Shown one piece after another: positions 57,961 through 64,000 of a stretch of DNA of 64,000 bases. Both the position numbers and the translations under genes were made by a program. This DNA comes from Aerococcus urinaeequi (GTDB lineage: Bacteria; Bacillota; Bacilli; Lactobacillales; Aerococcaceae): NCBI RefSeq assembly GCF_001543205.1, contig NZ_CP014162.1:1922001-1986000 (forward strand). Reading direction: 5' to 3'. The notes under the pieces were generated by a model. It made no database searches. It saw only the letters and a program-made list of their open reading frames with translations, and was not told the DNA's origin. The stretch's first letter is position 1; the number at the start of each line of letters is the position of its first letter.

Positions 57961-58611
57961 TCAACAAAAGACTTCAATCTGATGGTTATGCTGTTCTTTA
58001 ATCTTGCCTTCATCAGCTAATTGATGCAGGGACCGGCTAAGCGTTTCAGATGACATACCTAAAAATCCTGCTAAAAACCGCTTCGTTTCCTCGTGATAGA
58101 AGATTCGGTGGCCATTCACCAACTCGGCTTCCTTACAAATGAAATTGAATAACCGGTCTTTTGCGGTACAAGTAGATAACAACATGGATTGCTCTTCTGA
58201 AGCGTGTAGCCGCTGAGACAGGGCCTCAATCATCTTAAGGGATAATTGCGGGTAGTCCACCAGCAATTGTTTAAATTGTTGATTTTCAATCAGGTAAATT
58301 TCACTTTTTACCATAGCTACGGCATGCGCCTTGCGGATACCTTCAAATAGGGCTAGTTCACCAGTAAATTCCATCGGTGCAATCATCCGGATGATTTGTT
58401 CGTTTCCCAACTCTGATAATCTAAAGATCTTTACTTTACCAGTTAATACAAAGAGAAAATAGCGGGCTTCTGTATTGGTTGCGTAGACCACTTCATTTCG
58501 TTTGTACAAGCGTTTAGTAAAATAAGGGACAATTTGTTCAAGCGTTTGACAATCAAGCTCTTTGAATAGGTCAAATTGTCTTAGATCATTGATTTTATCC
58601 TGGGCTAACAT
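57961..58611 (-). CDS. Crp/Fnr-family transcriptional regulator
   Basis: A 216-residue Crp/Fnr protein: cNMP-binding-like beta-roll (about 15-125), dimer helix, and C-terminal winged HTH (about 150-205). The recognition helix SSETLSRSL has the E--SR pattern of FNR, which reads TTGA half-sites, rather than the RE---R pattern of CRP. There is no N-terminal cysteine cluster for an iron-sulfur centre; cysteines sit at 21, near 147 and 158, and at the C-terminus. It ends the acd-etfB-etfA operon, 15 bases after etfA. The effector is unknown. An FNR-like box precedes the operon. Confidence 0.88.
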   Translation of the reverse strand: MLAQDKINDLRQFDLFKELDCQTLEQIVPYFTKRLYKRNEVVYATNTEARYFLFVLTGKVKIFRLSELGNEQIIRMIAPMEFTGELALFEGIRKAHAVAMVKSEIYLIENQQFKQLLVDYPQLSLKMIEALSQRLHASEEQSMLLSTCTAKDRLFNFICKEAELVNGHRIFYHEETKRFLAGFLGMSSETLSRSLHQLADEGKIKEQHNHQIEVFC

Positions 58612-58626
58612 ATTTTCACCTCATTG

Positions 58627-59619
58627 TTATTTACTTTCTACTTGTTTAGCTAAAGCTTTGGCAAAAGCAACCGCATCGCCGACATACCCGACATCTGATT
58701 CTTTAAAGATAGCGGCTTTCGGGTCCTTATTTACAGAAAATACAAATTTTGCCTGATTCATCCCGACAGTATATTGGATGGCGCCCGCAATCCCGAAATT
58801 CAAGAGTAATTGCGGTTGGATAGTGACCCCACTTTGACCAATTTGCTCGTCATGTGTGTACCAGCCGTTCTCTGCTAGGGGACGGGTAGCACCAACTTTT
58901 GCGCCAAGTAGGTCGGCTACTTTTTCAGTATAGACTAAATTGTCTTGCATCTTCATCCCGCGACCAACAGCAACAACCTTATCTGCCTCAGTGATTTGAT
59001 TCGTTTGTGGTTGACCTGGAATTCGTTCCAAGACTTGGTAGGTATAAGGCCGTTCTAAGGCAATCGTTAGGTCTATAATAGCACCTTGACGGGTATTGTC
59101 AAAGGGGAGAGTGTTAAAGACATTTGGCCGGACTGTGGCCATTTGTGGACGACGGGTTGGTGTTAGAATTGTACACATCAAGTTGTCCCCGTATGAGGGT
59201 TTAATCTGTAGCAACTGACCCTTATCATTGATAGATAGGTCGAGGCAGTCTGCGGTTAAACCCGTTTGCAGGGCACCTTGTAGTCTTGGCGCTAAAGCTC
59301 TTCCTTTAAGAGTGGCTGCGAATAGAATAATATTTGGTTGGTAATCGTCAGCTAATTGCTTGATAGCTGTTTTTGATAATACAGGATCAAAGTCAGCGAA
59401 TAAGTCATTTTTCACAACAAACACTTGGTCAGCACCGTGGCCAATAAGACTTGCTGCGTGATTAGTTTGACTTGTTTCTAAGAGGATGGCTGTTACACTA
59501 TCTTGGCTATTTTGACTCATTTCATGGGCTTTACCTAATAATTCTAGCGTTGAAGGGTGGATGATTTCTTCTGAAATTTCAGCAACCACCCATATACCTG
59601 ATGATTTTCCTTGATTCAT
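58627..59619 (-). CDS. etfA: Electron transfer flavoprotein subunit alpha
   Basis: EtfA binds the electron-shuttling FAD and, with EtfB, accepts electrons from acyl-CoA dehydrogenase. The 330-residue protein has the N-terminal ETF fold and the C-terminal FAD domain with VAVGRGMKMQDN near 212, GATRPLAENGWYTHDEQIGQ near 238-257, FGIAGAIQYTVGM near 274-286 and FSVNKDPKAAIF near 294. These match the ETF alpha signature. It follows etfB by 12 bases behind AGGAGGTAAG. Confidence 0.93.
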   Translation of the reverse strand: MNQGKSSGIWVVAEISEEIIHPSTLELLGKAHEMSQNSQDSVTAILLETSQTNHAASLIGHGADQVFVVKNDLFADFDPVLSKTAIKQLADDYQPNIILFAATLKGRALAPRLQGALQTGLTADCLDLSINDKGQLLQIKPSYGDNLMCTILTPTRRPQMATVRPNVFNTLPFDNTRQGAIIDLTIALERPYTYQVLERIPGQPQTNQITEADKVVAVGRGMKMQDNLVYTEKVADLLGAKVGATRPLAENGWYTHDEQIGQSGVTIQPQLLLNFGIAGAIQYTVGMNQAKFVFSVNKDPKAAIFKESDVGYVGDAVAFAKALAKQVESK

Positions 59620-59631
59620 GGACTTACCTCC

Positions 59632-60426
59632 TTAGATGATATGTTTGTCTGACAAAATGGCTAACAATGCTTCGGCCGCTTCCGTCGGGGACCCTTCAAG
59701 CATGGTCATCTGACGGACTGATTCTTCCGGCACAAAGCTTTCAGTCACAATAGTAGGGGACCCTTTGATACCGATTCTATCAAGGTCACAATGTAGGTCA
59801 CCCTCGTTCCATACCGTAATCTCTTTTTGCATAGATTGTTTAATCAAAAGAGGCGTTTGATACCGCGGTTTATTGATTTCATCACCAACACTCATAACTA
59901 AGGGGTAAGAAACACGGATGACTTCTTGGTCCACTTCCAAATGTCTTTTGACATCAATGGTTTGATTAACTGAATCAAGGTCGACTATACCGGATGCGTT
60001 GGTGATTTGTGGTAGATCCAACTCTTCAGCAATTAATGGGCCAACTTGTCCTGTATCCGCATCAATTGCCTTTAAACCTGTCAAAATAAGATCCACGTTC
60101 CCAATCTTGCGTACAGCTTGAGCTAGGGTATAAGCAGTTGCTAAGGTATCAGACCCAGCAAAGGCACGTGAAGATAGTAGATAAGCCTCGTCACAACCCA
60201 TGGCTAGGGCTTCATGCAAGCTCAATTTAAAAGAATCAGGGCCCATGCTGACAACAGATACTGTACCACCAAATTTTTCTTTTAACTGAACAGCAGTCTC
60301 AATGGCATGTTCATCAAAGGGGTTAATACGGCCGCGAACACCACTCCGAATAAGGTTATTCGTTTCTGGGTCAATTCTAACGTGGTTACTGATAGGGATT
60401 TCTTTTATAAATACGACGATTTTCAT
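59632..60426 (-). CDS. etfB: Electron transfer flavoprotein subunit beta
   Basis: EtfB is the small ETF subunit, binding AMP or, in bifurcating types, a second FAD. The 264-residue product has MKIVVFIKEIP at the N-terminus, NPFDEHAIETAVQLKEKFGG near 36-55, and the nucleotide loop DADTGQVGPLIAEEL near 120-134. The ATG overlaps the TGA of the acyl-CoA dehydrogenase gene by four bases, so the two are translationally coupled. Whether this ETF bifurcates electrons cannot be decided from the sequence by eye. Confidence 0.93.
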   Translation of the reverse strand: MKIVVFIKEIPISNHVRIDPETNNLIRSGVRGRINPFDEHAIETAVQLKEKFGGTVSVVSMGPDSFKLSLHEALAMGCDEAYLLSSRAFAGSDTLATAYTLAQAVRKIGNVDLILTGLKAIDADTGQVGPLIAEELDLPQITNASGIVDLDSVNQTIDVKRHLEVDQEVIRVSYPLVMSVGDEINKPRYQTPLLIKQSMQKEITVWNEGDLHCDLDRIGIKGSPTIVTESFVPEESVRQMTMLEGSPTEAAEALLAILSDKHII

Positions 60427-61580
60427 AGCATAAATTCCTCTCTAGATTCAAATAAGACTGAATTTGCGATGTCTAATTGGAGTTTTTCATACGCACCTTC
60501 AGCATATTGCAAGGCCTTAGCGTCACGCCATAAGTGCTCAACTGGATATTCTTTGGAGTAACCATAAGCCCCAAAAATCTGCATAGCGTGGTTAGCCGCT
60601 TTCAAGGCTTGGTCTGAGCCAAATAATTTAGCGGTTGTTGTTTCCATCTTATGGTCAACTTCTTGATCTCTTAACCAGGCAGCTTGGTAGATGATTAGTT
60701 TTGTTGCATGTAAGCCCATGGCAATATCAGAGATTCTAAATTTAATCCCATCAAGGTGAGACATCTTACCACCAAATAGTTCACGCTCTTGAATATAGTT
60801 GATAGAAGCTTTCAAGGCGGCATCTTGAATACCAGCCGCTAGTGCACCCATTAAAAACCGGGCTGTATGGTGGGCATTGTGTCCAATTTCCATCCCTTGA
60901 TCAATAGCACCTAAGCGGTCAATATCCGGTACAAGGGCATCTGACAAGTAAATATCGCCGACTGGACATCCGCGCATCCCCACAAAGTCTTCAACACGAC
61001 CGTTTTCAAAACCAGGATTTTGATTATCTAAGATAAAGACAGTCCGGCTATGTTCGGTATCTTTTTCAGGACTGGTAATGGCTAAAATAAGGTACATAGA
61101 TGCGGCTTTGACACCGTTGGTTAAGAAAGCCTTATTCCCATTCAATAACCAACCATCTGGAGTCTGAACAGCTGTTGTTTGTTGGGTAGAAGCATCAGAC
61201 CCACTAGCTGGCTCAGTCTGTCCAAAGGTAAATAACTCCCGATTAGCCCTAGGTAACCAACGGGCCTTGATTTCTTCACTACCATAAATGACAAGCTGGT
61301 CGATTGCTTTCCAGTGGGCTTCGAGGGTAAAGGCAACACCAGGGTTAACTTTTGCTAGTTCAGCAATCACCATAGTCTGGGTTACAAAGTCGTAGCCAGC
61401 GCCACCATAAGCCTCAGGGACAGCAATCCCTACAATCCCAACATCCGCCATCTTATCCGTTAGGTCTTGTTGGTAGCCTTCCTTTTCAATCTCTTCGTAT
61501 CTTGGGGCAATTTCTTTTTCCGCAAACTTTTGAATCATCTTACGGAGTAGTTCTTGTTCATTAGTGAGTTTAAAATCCAT
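60423..61580 (-). CDS. Acyl-CoA dehydrogenase
   Basis: A 385-residue acyl-CoA dehydrogenase of the short/medium-chain class, oxidising an acyl-CoA to the enoyl-CoA (or reducing it) with FAD and ETF. Visible are GIAVPEAYGGAGYD near 49-62, the FAD/substrate segment FGQTEPASGSDAS near 121-133, and the C-terminal AEGAYEK, where Glu361 aligns with the catalytic base. The first gene of an acd-etfB-etfA-crp/fnr operon. No thiolase, enoyl-CoA hydratase or CoA ligase gene is nearby, so the substrate is open. The start lies behind a modest AAAGTGGTG site. Confidence 0.92.
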   Translation of the reverse strand: MDFKLTNEQELLRKMIQKFAEKEIAPRYEEIEKEGYQQDLTDKMADVGIVGIAVPEAYGGAGYDFVTQTMVIAELAKVNPGVAFTLEAHWKAIDQLVIYGSEEIKARWLPRANRELFTFGQTEPASGSDASTQQTTAVQTPDGWLLNGNKAFLTNGVKAASMYLILAITSPEKDTEHSRTVFILDNQNPGFENGRVEDFVGMRGCPVGDIYLSDALVPDIDRLGAIDQGMEIGHNAHHTARFLMGALAAGIQDAALKASINYIQERELFGGKMSHLDGIKFRISDIAMGLHATKLIIYQAAWLRDQEVDHKMETTTAKLFGSDQALKAANHAMQIFGAYGYSKEYPVEHLWRDAKALQYAEGAYEKLQLDIANSVLFESREEFML

Positions 61581-61625
61581 GTATTTTCACCACTTTCAGT
61601 ATATTGTGTACTATTTCACCACCCA

Positions 61626-61668
61626 AGTATACGCTAGACAGATTGTCATTTTCCTTGACTTATATCAA
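61626..61668 (-). promoter_or_regulatory. acd operon promoter with FNR-like box
   Basis: TTGAC-TTAT-ATCAA (61655-61668) differs from the FNR consensus TTGAT-N4-ATCAA at one base. On the minus strand TATACT (61631-61626) is a good -10 without a -35. The box centre would be about 42 bp upstream of the start, the classical class II activator position. Confidence 0.7.
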
Positions 61669-61762
61669 ACTTTTGACTAAAAAAATTAAAAATAAAGTGC
61701 TTACATAGATTTGATGGTTCAACTTTATATCTTATAAGTTTAAGTGAAGAGGGTCACAAAAA

Positions 61763-61802
61763 ACATCTTACTTAACGATCGCCTAAATCGCTAAATAAGA
61801 TG
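61763..61802 (-). terminator. Terminator after satE
   Basis: ACATCTTACTTA pairs with TAAATAAGATGT around a 16-base region and is followed by a T run on the minus strand. The region 61681-61762 is A/T-rich with nothing else recognised. Confidence 0.85.
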
Positions 61803-61806
61803 TCTC

Positions 61807-62538
61807 TTAAAATATAAAAAAGTATGATACGACGACAAATAGAATGGAAAATAAGGTACCGATTAAATAGTATTCGGCGAATCCTTGGTTTTCCTCAATC
61901 AGTTTAAAGCGGGCAATAGACTTCGCAGTATAGATTAAGCCGATGGAAGATAGGGCATTTAATGACAGGAATATAGCTGATAAAATTCGTTCTAAATTCC
62001 CAATCATAGCGCCTGCACCAGGAACAGTGACTATTTCAGTTTGGTCAACTGTATCGTCGGTGTAATTTTGATATTGATTGAAAAGCACTTTAAAGGTAAC
62101 GTTCGCGGGTTTGGTTATTAATACCGTCAGTAAGGTCCATTTCAAGACCAATGTAGGTATGGATACGGAGACGTCACCGGATGCCGGGAAAACAACCTGA
62201 CTTAAGACGACAATCAATGAAATATGTAGCAATTGATCAATCAGATAAATATAAGGAATCTGTTCTGCCTGGAATATCCACTTCCGCTGTAGGGTCACCT
62301 TCAGTAAATCAATGATGATATGTCCTAGACATACAGCTGAAAATAAGAGAATCATATTCGACTGCCAAGTGAGTAACCATGATATAAACAAAAGTAATCC
62401 ATGGATAGCTAGGTGTTTAGCAAGAGCGGCGTGACTCTTTCTCTTGGCTTCTGACAGTTTCTCACTTTGAAAATGGTAATCACCTAGAAAGTGGGCAATT
62501 AATAATACGAGTGTGATGGCATTATGAATCAGTATCAT
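61807..62538 (-). CDS. satE: DUF3307 membrane protein (SatE-like)
   Basis: A 243-residue membrane protein with about six hydrophobic segments (roughly 3-20, 43-60, 63-80, 100-118, 130-145 and two near the C-terminus). The early motif LIAHFLGDYHFQSEKLSEAK, with its charged HFLGDY core, is the DUF3307 signature. The corresponding Streptococcus mutans gene satE lies after satD in the secretion and acid tolerance operon. No biochemical function is established. The start overlaps the 3' end of satD by 17 bases, so the two proteins are probably made together. Confidence 0.82.
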   Translation of the reverse strand: MILIHNAITLVLLIAHFLGDYHFQSEKLSEAKRKSHAALAKHLAIHGLLLFISWLLTWQSNMILLFSAVCLGHIIIDLLKVTLQRKWIFQAEQIPYIYLIDQLLHISLIVVLSQVVFPASGDVSVSIPTLVLKWTLLTVLITKPANVTFKVLFNQYQNYTDDTVDQTEIVTVPGAGAMIGNLERILSAIFLSLNALSSIGLIYTAKSIARFKLIEENQGFAEYYLIGTLFSILFVVVSYFFIF

Positions 62539-63187
62539 CGACCTCCTGAATGAAACGTGCCAGCTGTTCTTTTCCAGCTAGATAGATTTTAATATTGGCT
62601 GAATTTAGTCGTTTACTTAAAGCTGAGGGTGATAATTCTAATTTTTTAGCAAGTGCTTTTTGATTAAATGATTGCCGGTAAATCCCCGTCTCTAAAAGTC
62701 CATTGAAGACATATAGCTGGGTTTTAGTCCAACTTGACCGGATAGTATCCGTCAGTAAGAGCAGGGTATTGATGGTGTCATCTTTTCCCTCTAGACCAGT
62801 AAAGACTTGACGTAAATTACCGCTGTAATCGTGTTGCTTGACTGATTCAATGGCGCTTCTAGCGTGCCAGTATGCAGGGCCATCTGCGCCTATACTGACT
62901 TCAGGATCAATCTCTGTGGCTATTGACCCGTAACCAATCCCAAAGCGAATGGGGTGGGGTATGAGTCGTTGGATGTCATCTATCATTTGAAACACTTGAT
63001 GATGGGGTTTAATCAACACTTGAAATTCATCACCTAAGGTTATCGTTAATTTTGACACGATGATGTCACCGTAGTTTTGGTTAATTGTAGCAAAACTTTC
63101 TAATAAGATTTCTTGTAAGTTTTCTCGGTCAGCTGATTTTTTTGAATCAATTAAGTCACCGATAATCGCTATATAGTTTTTAGACAT
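62522..63187 (-). CDS. satD: SatD family protein with nucleotide-cyclase-like motifs
   Basis: A 221-residue SatD family member, named after the Streptococcus mutans acid-tolerance operon. The N-terminal part has IIGDLIDSKKS (Asp11), TLGDEFQVLI (Asp53) and RFGIGYGSI near 81-89, then GADGPAYWHARSA near 100-112. This order resembles class III nucleotide cyclase or GGDEF-type palm domains, with both metal-binding Asp positions kept. The C-terminal part (about 172-205) is an HTH with LAKKLELSPSALSKRL. The family function is not established, and the cyclase-like reading is mine. It is followed by the overlapping membrane gene satE. Confidence 0.8.
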   Translation of the reverse strand: MSKNYIAIIGDLIDSKKSADRENLQEILLESFATINQNYGDIIVSKLTITLGDEFQVLIKPHHQVFQMIDDIQRLIPHPIRFGIGYGSIATEIDPEVSIGADGPAYWHARSAIESVKQHDYSGNLRQVFTGLEGKDDTINTLLLLTDTIRSSWTKTQLYVFNGLLETGIYRQSFNQKALAKKLELSPSALSKRLNSANIKIYLAGKEQLARFIQEVDDTDS

Positions 63188-63207
63188 GAGGCACCTCCTT
63201 GATATCC

Positions 63208-63271
63208 ATTATAACGGAAATTATATTTAATTGCCAATATTACGGAAACTAAACGATTAAAATATCCGTTA
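63208..63271 (-). promoter_or_regulatory. satD promoter with three TAACGGAAA-type sites
   Basis: On the minus strand TTGGCA (63237-63232), an 18-bp spacer and TATAAT (63213-63208) form the promoter. TAACGGAAA (63212-63220), TTACGGAAA (63240-63248) and the inverted TATCCGTTA (63263-63271) lie in and upstream of it. The sites overlap the -10 and flank the -35, suggesting repression, perhaps by the HTH of SatD. Confidence 0.6.
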
Positions 63272-63393
63272 TTTAGGAAATTTATAAAAATTGTCTTTAT
63301 TTTCGCCATACTTCACAATGTATGCACTACATCACATCTGTTCGGTAATTAATGTGTTTCAATTTTAGACCAATAATGACCGATATTCGATTA

Positions 63394-63421
63394 TTTACTA
63401 TAAAATCCTGAGTGCTATACT
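63394..63421 (+). promoter_or_regulatory. Promoter of the cation symporter gene
   Basis: TTTACT (63394-63399), a 16-bp spacer and TATACT (63416-63421) with the extension TGC. Confidence 0.65.
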
Positions 63422-63438
63422 ACGACACAAGCTATTAG

Positions 63439-63469
63439 AGACCTATTGCTAACAAACTAAAGTAGGTCT
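63439..63469 (+). other. Leader hairpin of the cation symporter gene
   Basis: AGACCTA pairs with TAGGTCT around a 17-base loop in the 5' UTR. No T run follows, so it is not an intrinsic terminator; it could affect mRNA stability. Confidence 0.5.
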
Positions 63470-63493
63470 TGATAAATGATTGGAGGAATATGA

Positions 63494-64000
63494 ATGTTTA
63501 AAAAACCTAATTTATTGGTACAGATACTCATAGTTGCCATTTTAGGTATCGCCGTTGGGTACTTTTTCCCAGGCATCAGTAGTCATTTTGGTATGCTGGG
63601 AGATCTCTTTATGAACCTCATCCAAATGCTCGTCGTGCCACTCGTTTTTCCATTAATTGTCTTATCAGTGGTAGAAATCGGTGGTGGGAATCAACTAGGG
63701 AAGGTCATCTTTAAGGCAATTGGCTACTTTTTCCTCGTAACCACCTTTTTGATTGGCTTGACCTTGGTATTTGGTAGACTAGTGAATGTTGGCGGTGATG
63801 TAGCACTTGGTGAAATCTCTACCGAATCACTTGATGGGATTGCGACTGGGATTAACTTACAAGATTTCATCTTGAGTATTATTCCAAGCAATATCTTTCA
63901 AACTTTAGCTGATGGTAGCTTATTGCCAATCATTTTCTTTGCTATTTTCCTTGGTATAGGCCTAATCGCAATTGGTGATGAAGCAAAGCCAGTTATCTCT
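63494..64000 (+). CDS. Dicarboxylate/amino acid:cation symporter (3' truncated by window)
   Basis: The first 169 codons of a DAACS-family (GltP/DctA-like) transporter that imports glutamate, aspartate or dicarboxylates with protons or sodium. The N-terminus MFKKPNLLVQILIVAILGIA leads into the first membrane helix. LGDLFMNLIQMLVVPLVFPL near 38-57 is the family signature of helix 2, and SIIPSNIFQTLADGSLLPII near 130-149 is also typical. ATG at 63494 follows GGAGGA; an ATG at 63490 is out of frame. It runs off the window end. Confidence 0.9.
   Translation, partial: MFKKPNLLVQILIVAILGIAVGYFFPGISSHFGMLGDLFMNLIQMLVVPLVFPLIVLSVVEIGGGNQLGKVIFKAIGYFFLVTTFLIGLTLVFGRLVNVGGDVALGEISTESLDGIATGINLQDFILSIIPSNIFQTLADGSLLPIIFFAIFLGIGLIAIGDEAKPVIS

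Overview
The window looks like a chromosomal segment of a low-GC Gram-positive coccus of the order Lactobacillales. Evidence: a glycine T-box ahead of two-subunit glycyl-tRNA synthetase, a LexA with Gram-positive SOS boxes, CcpA-type cre sites, TTG/GTG starts behind strong AGGAGG sites, a Streptococcus-like msm/gal locus, SatD/SatE and many lipoprotein binding proteins. An Aerococcus-like or related genus is my guess; nothing in the window fixes the species.

Layout. 1-9.7 kb is housekeeping: the end of recO, the T-box-controlled glyQ-glyS pair, obgE, a structured intergenic stretch, then rnz, a short-chain dehydrogenase, recJ and apt. 9.75-10.27 kb holds a decayed phzF-family pseudogene. 10.4-14 kb has lexA divergent from a diacylglycerol-kinase-like gene, and rqcH. 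14.0-17.2 kb is a predicted tryptophan ABC importer (trpXYZ) behind what looks like a leader-peptide attenuator rather than a T-box. 17.2-22.4 kb has nrdH with NrdR-like boxes, an orphan peptide-binding lipoprotein, gdhA, nnrD and a Nudix gene. 22.5-26.3 kb is the fructose operon fruRKA under a cre site. 26.5-30 kb is a heterodimeric ABC exporter. 30-38.5 kb has a CBS protein and then a cluster closely resembling the Bacillus yxe locus for S-(2-succino)cysteine breakdown: two near-identical binding proteins with duplicated promoters, an MmgE/PrpD protein, a fumarase-superfamily lyase, a GNAT acetyltransferase, a permease and an ATPase. A nitroreductase gene with its own promoter follows.

38.5-52.9 kb is a raffinose/melibiose/isomaltoside and galactose locus: an AraC-type regulator, alpha-galactosidase, msmEFG, sucrose phosphorylase gtfA, msmK, a dexB broken by one in-frame stop, a LacI-type regulator, galK and galT. 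MsmEFGK would import the oligosaccharide, Aga and GtfA would cut it, and GalK/GalT would feed galactose into the Leloir pathway; galE and galM are not here. 53-57.8 kb carries an alpha/beta hydrolase, a chorismate mutase, D-serine dehydratase and a GPH-family sugar symporter. 57.9-61.6 kb is a minus-strand operon of acyl-CoA dehydrogenase, EtfB, EtfA and a Crp/Fnr regulator, with an FNR-like box about 42 bp upstream of the predicted start. 61.8-63.2 kb is satD-satE, and the window ends inside a dicarboxylate/amino acid:cation symporter.

The observations most worth following are the lyase-type S-(2-succino)cysteine locus, the Trp leader-peptide attenuator, the nucleotide-cyclase-like motifs in SatD next to its membrane partner, the Acd-Etf-Fnr operon, and the nonsense codon in dexB. 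No transposase, prophage, CRISPR array, rRNA or tRNA gene was seen.
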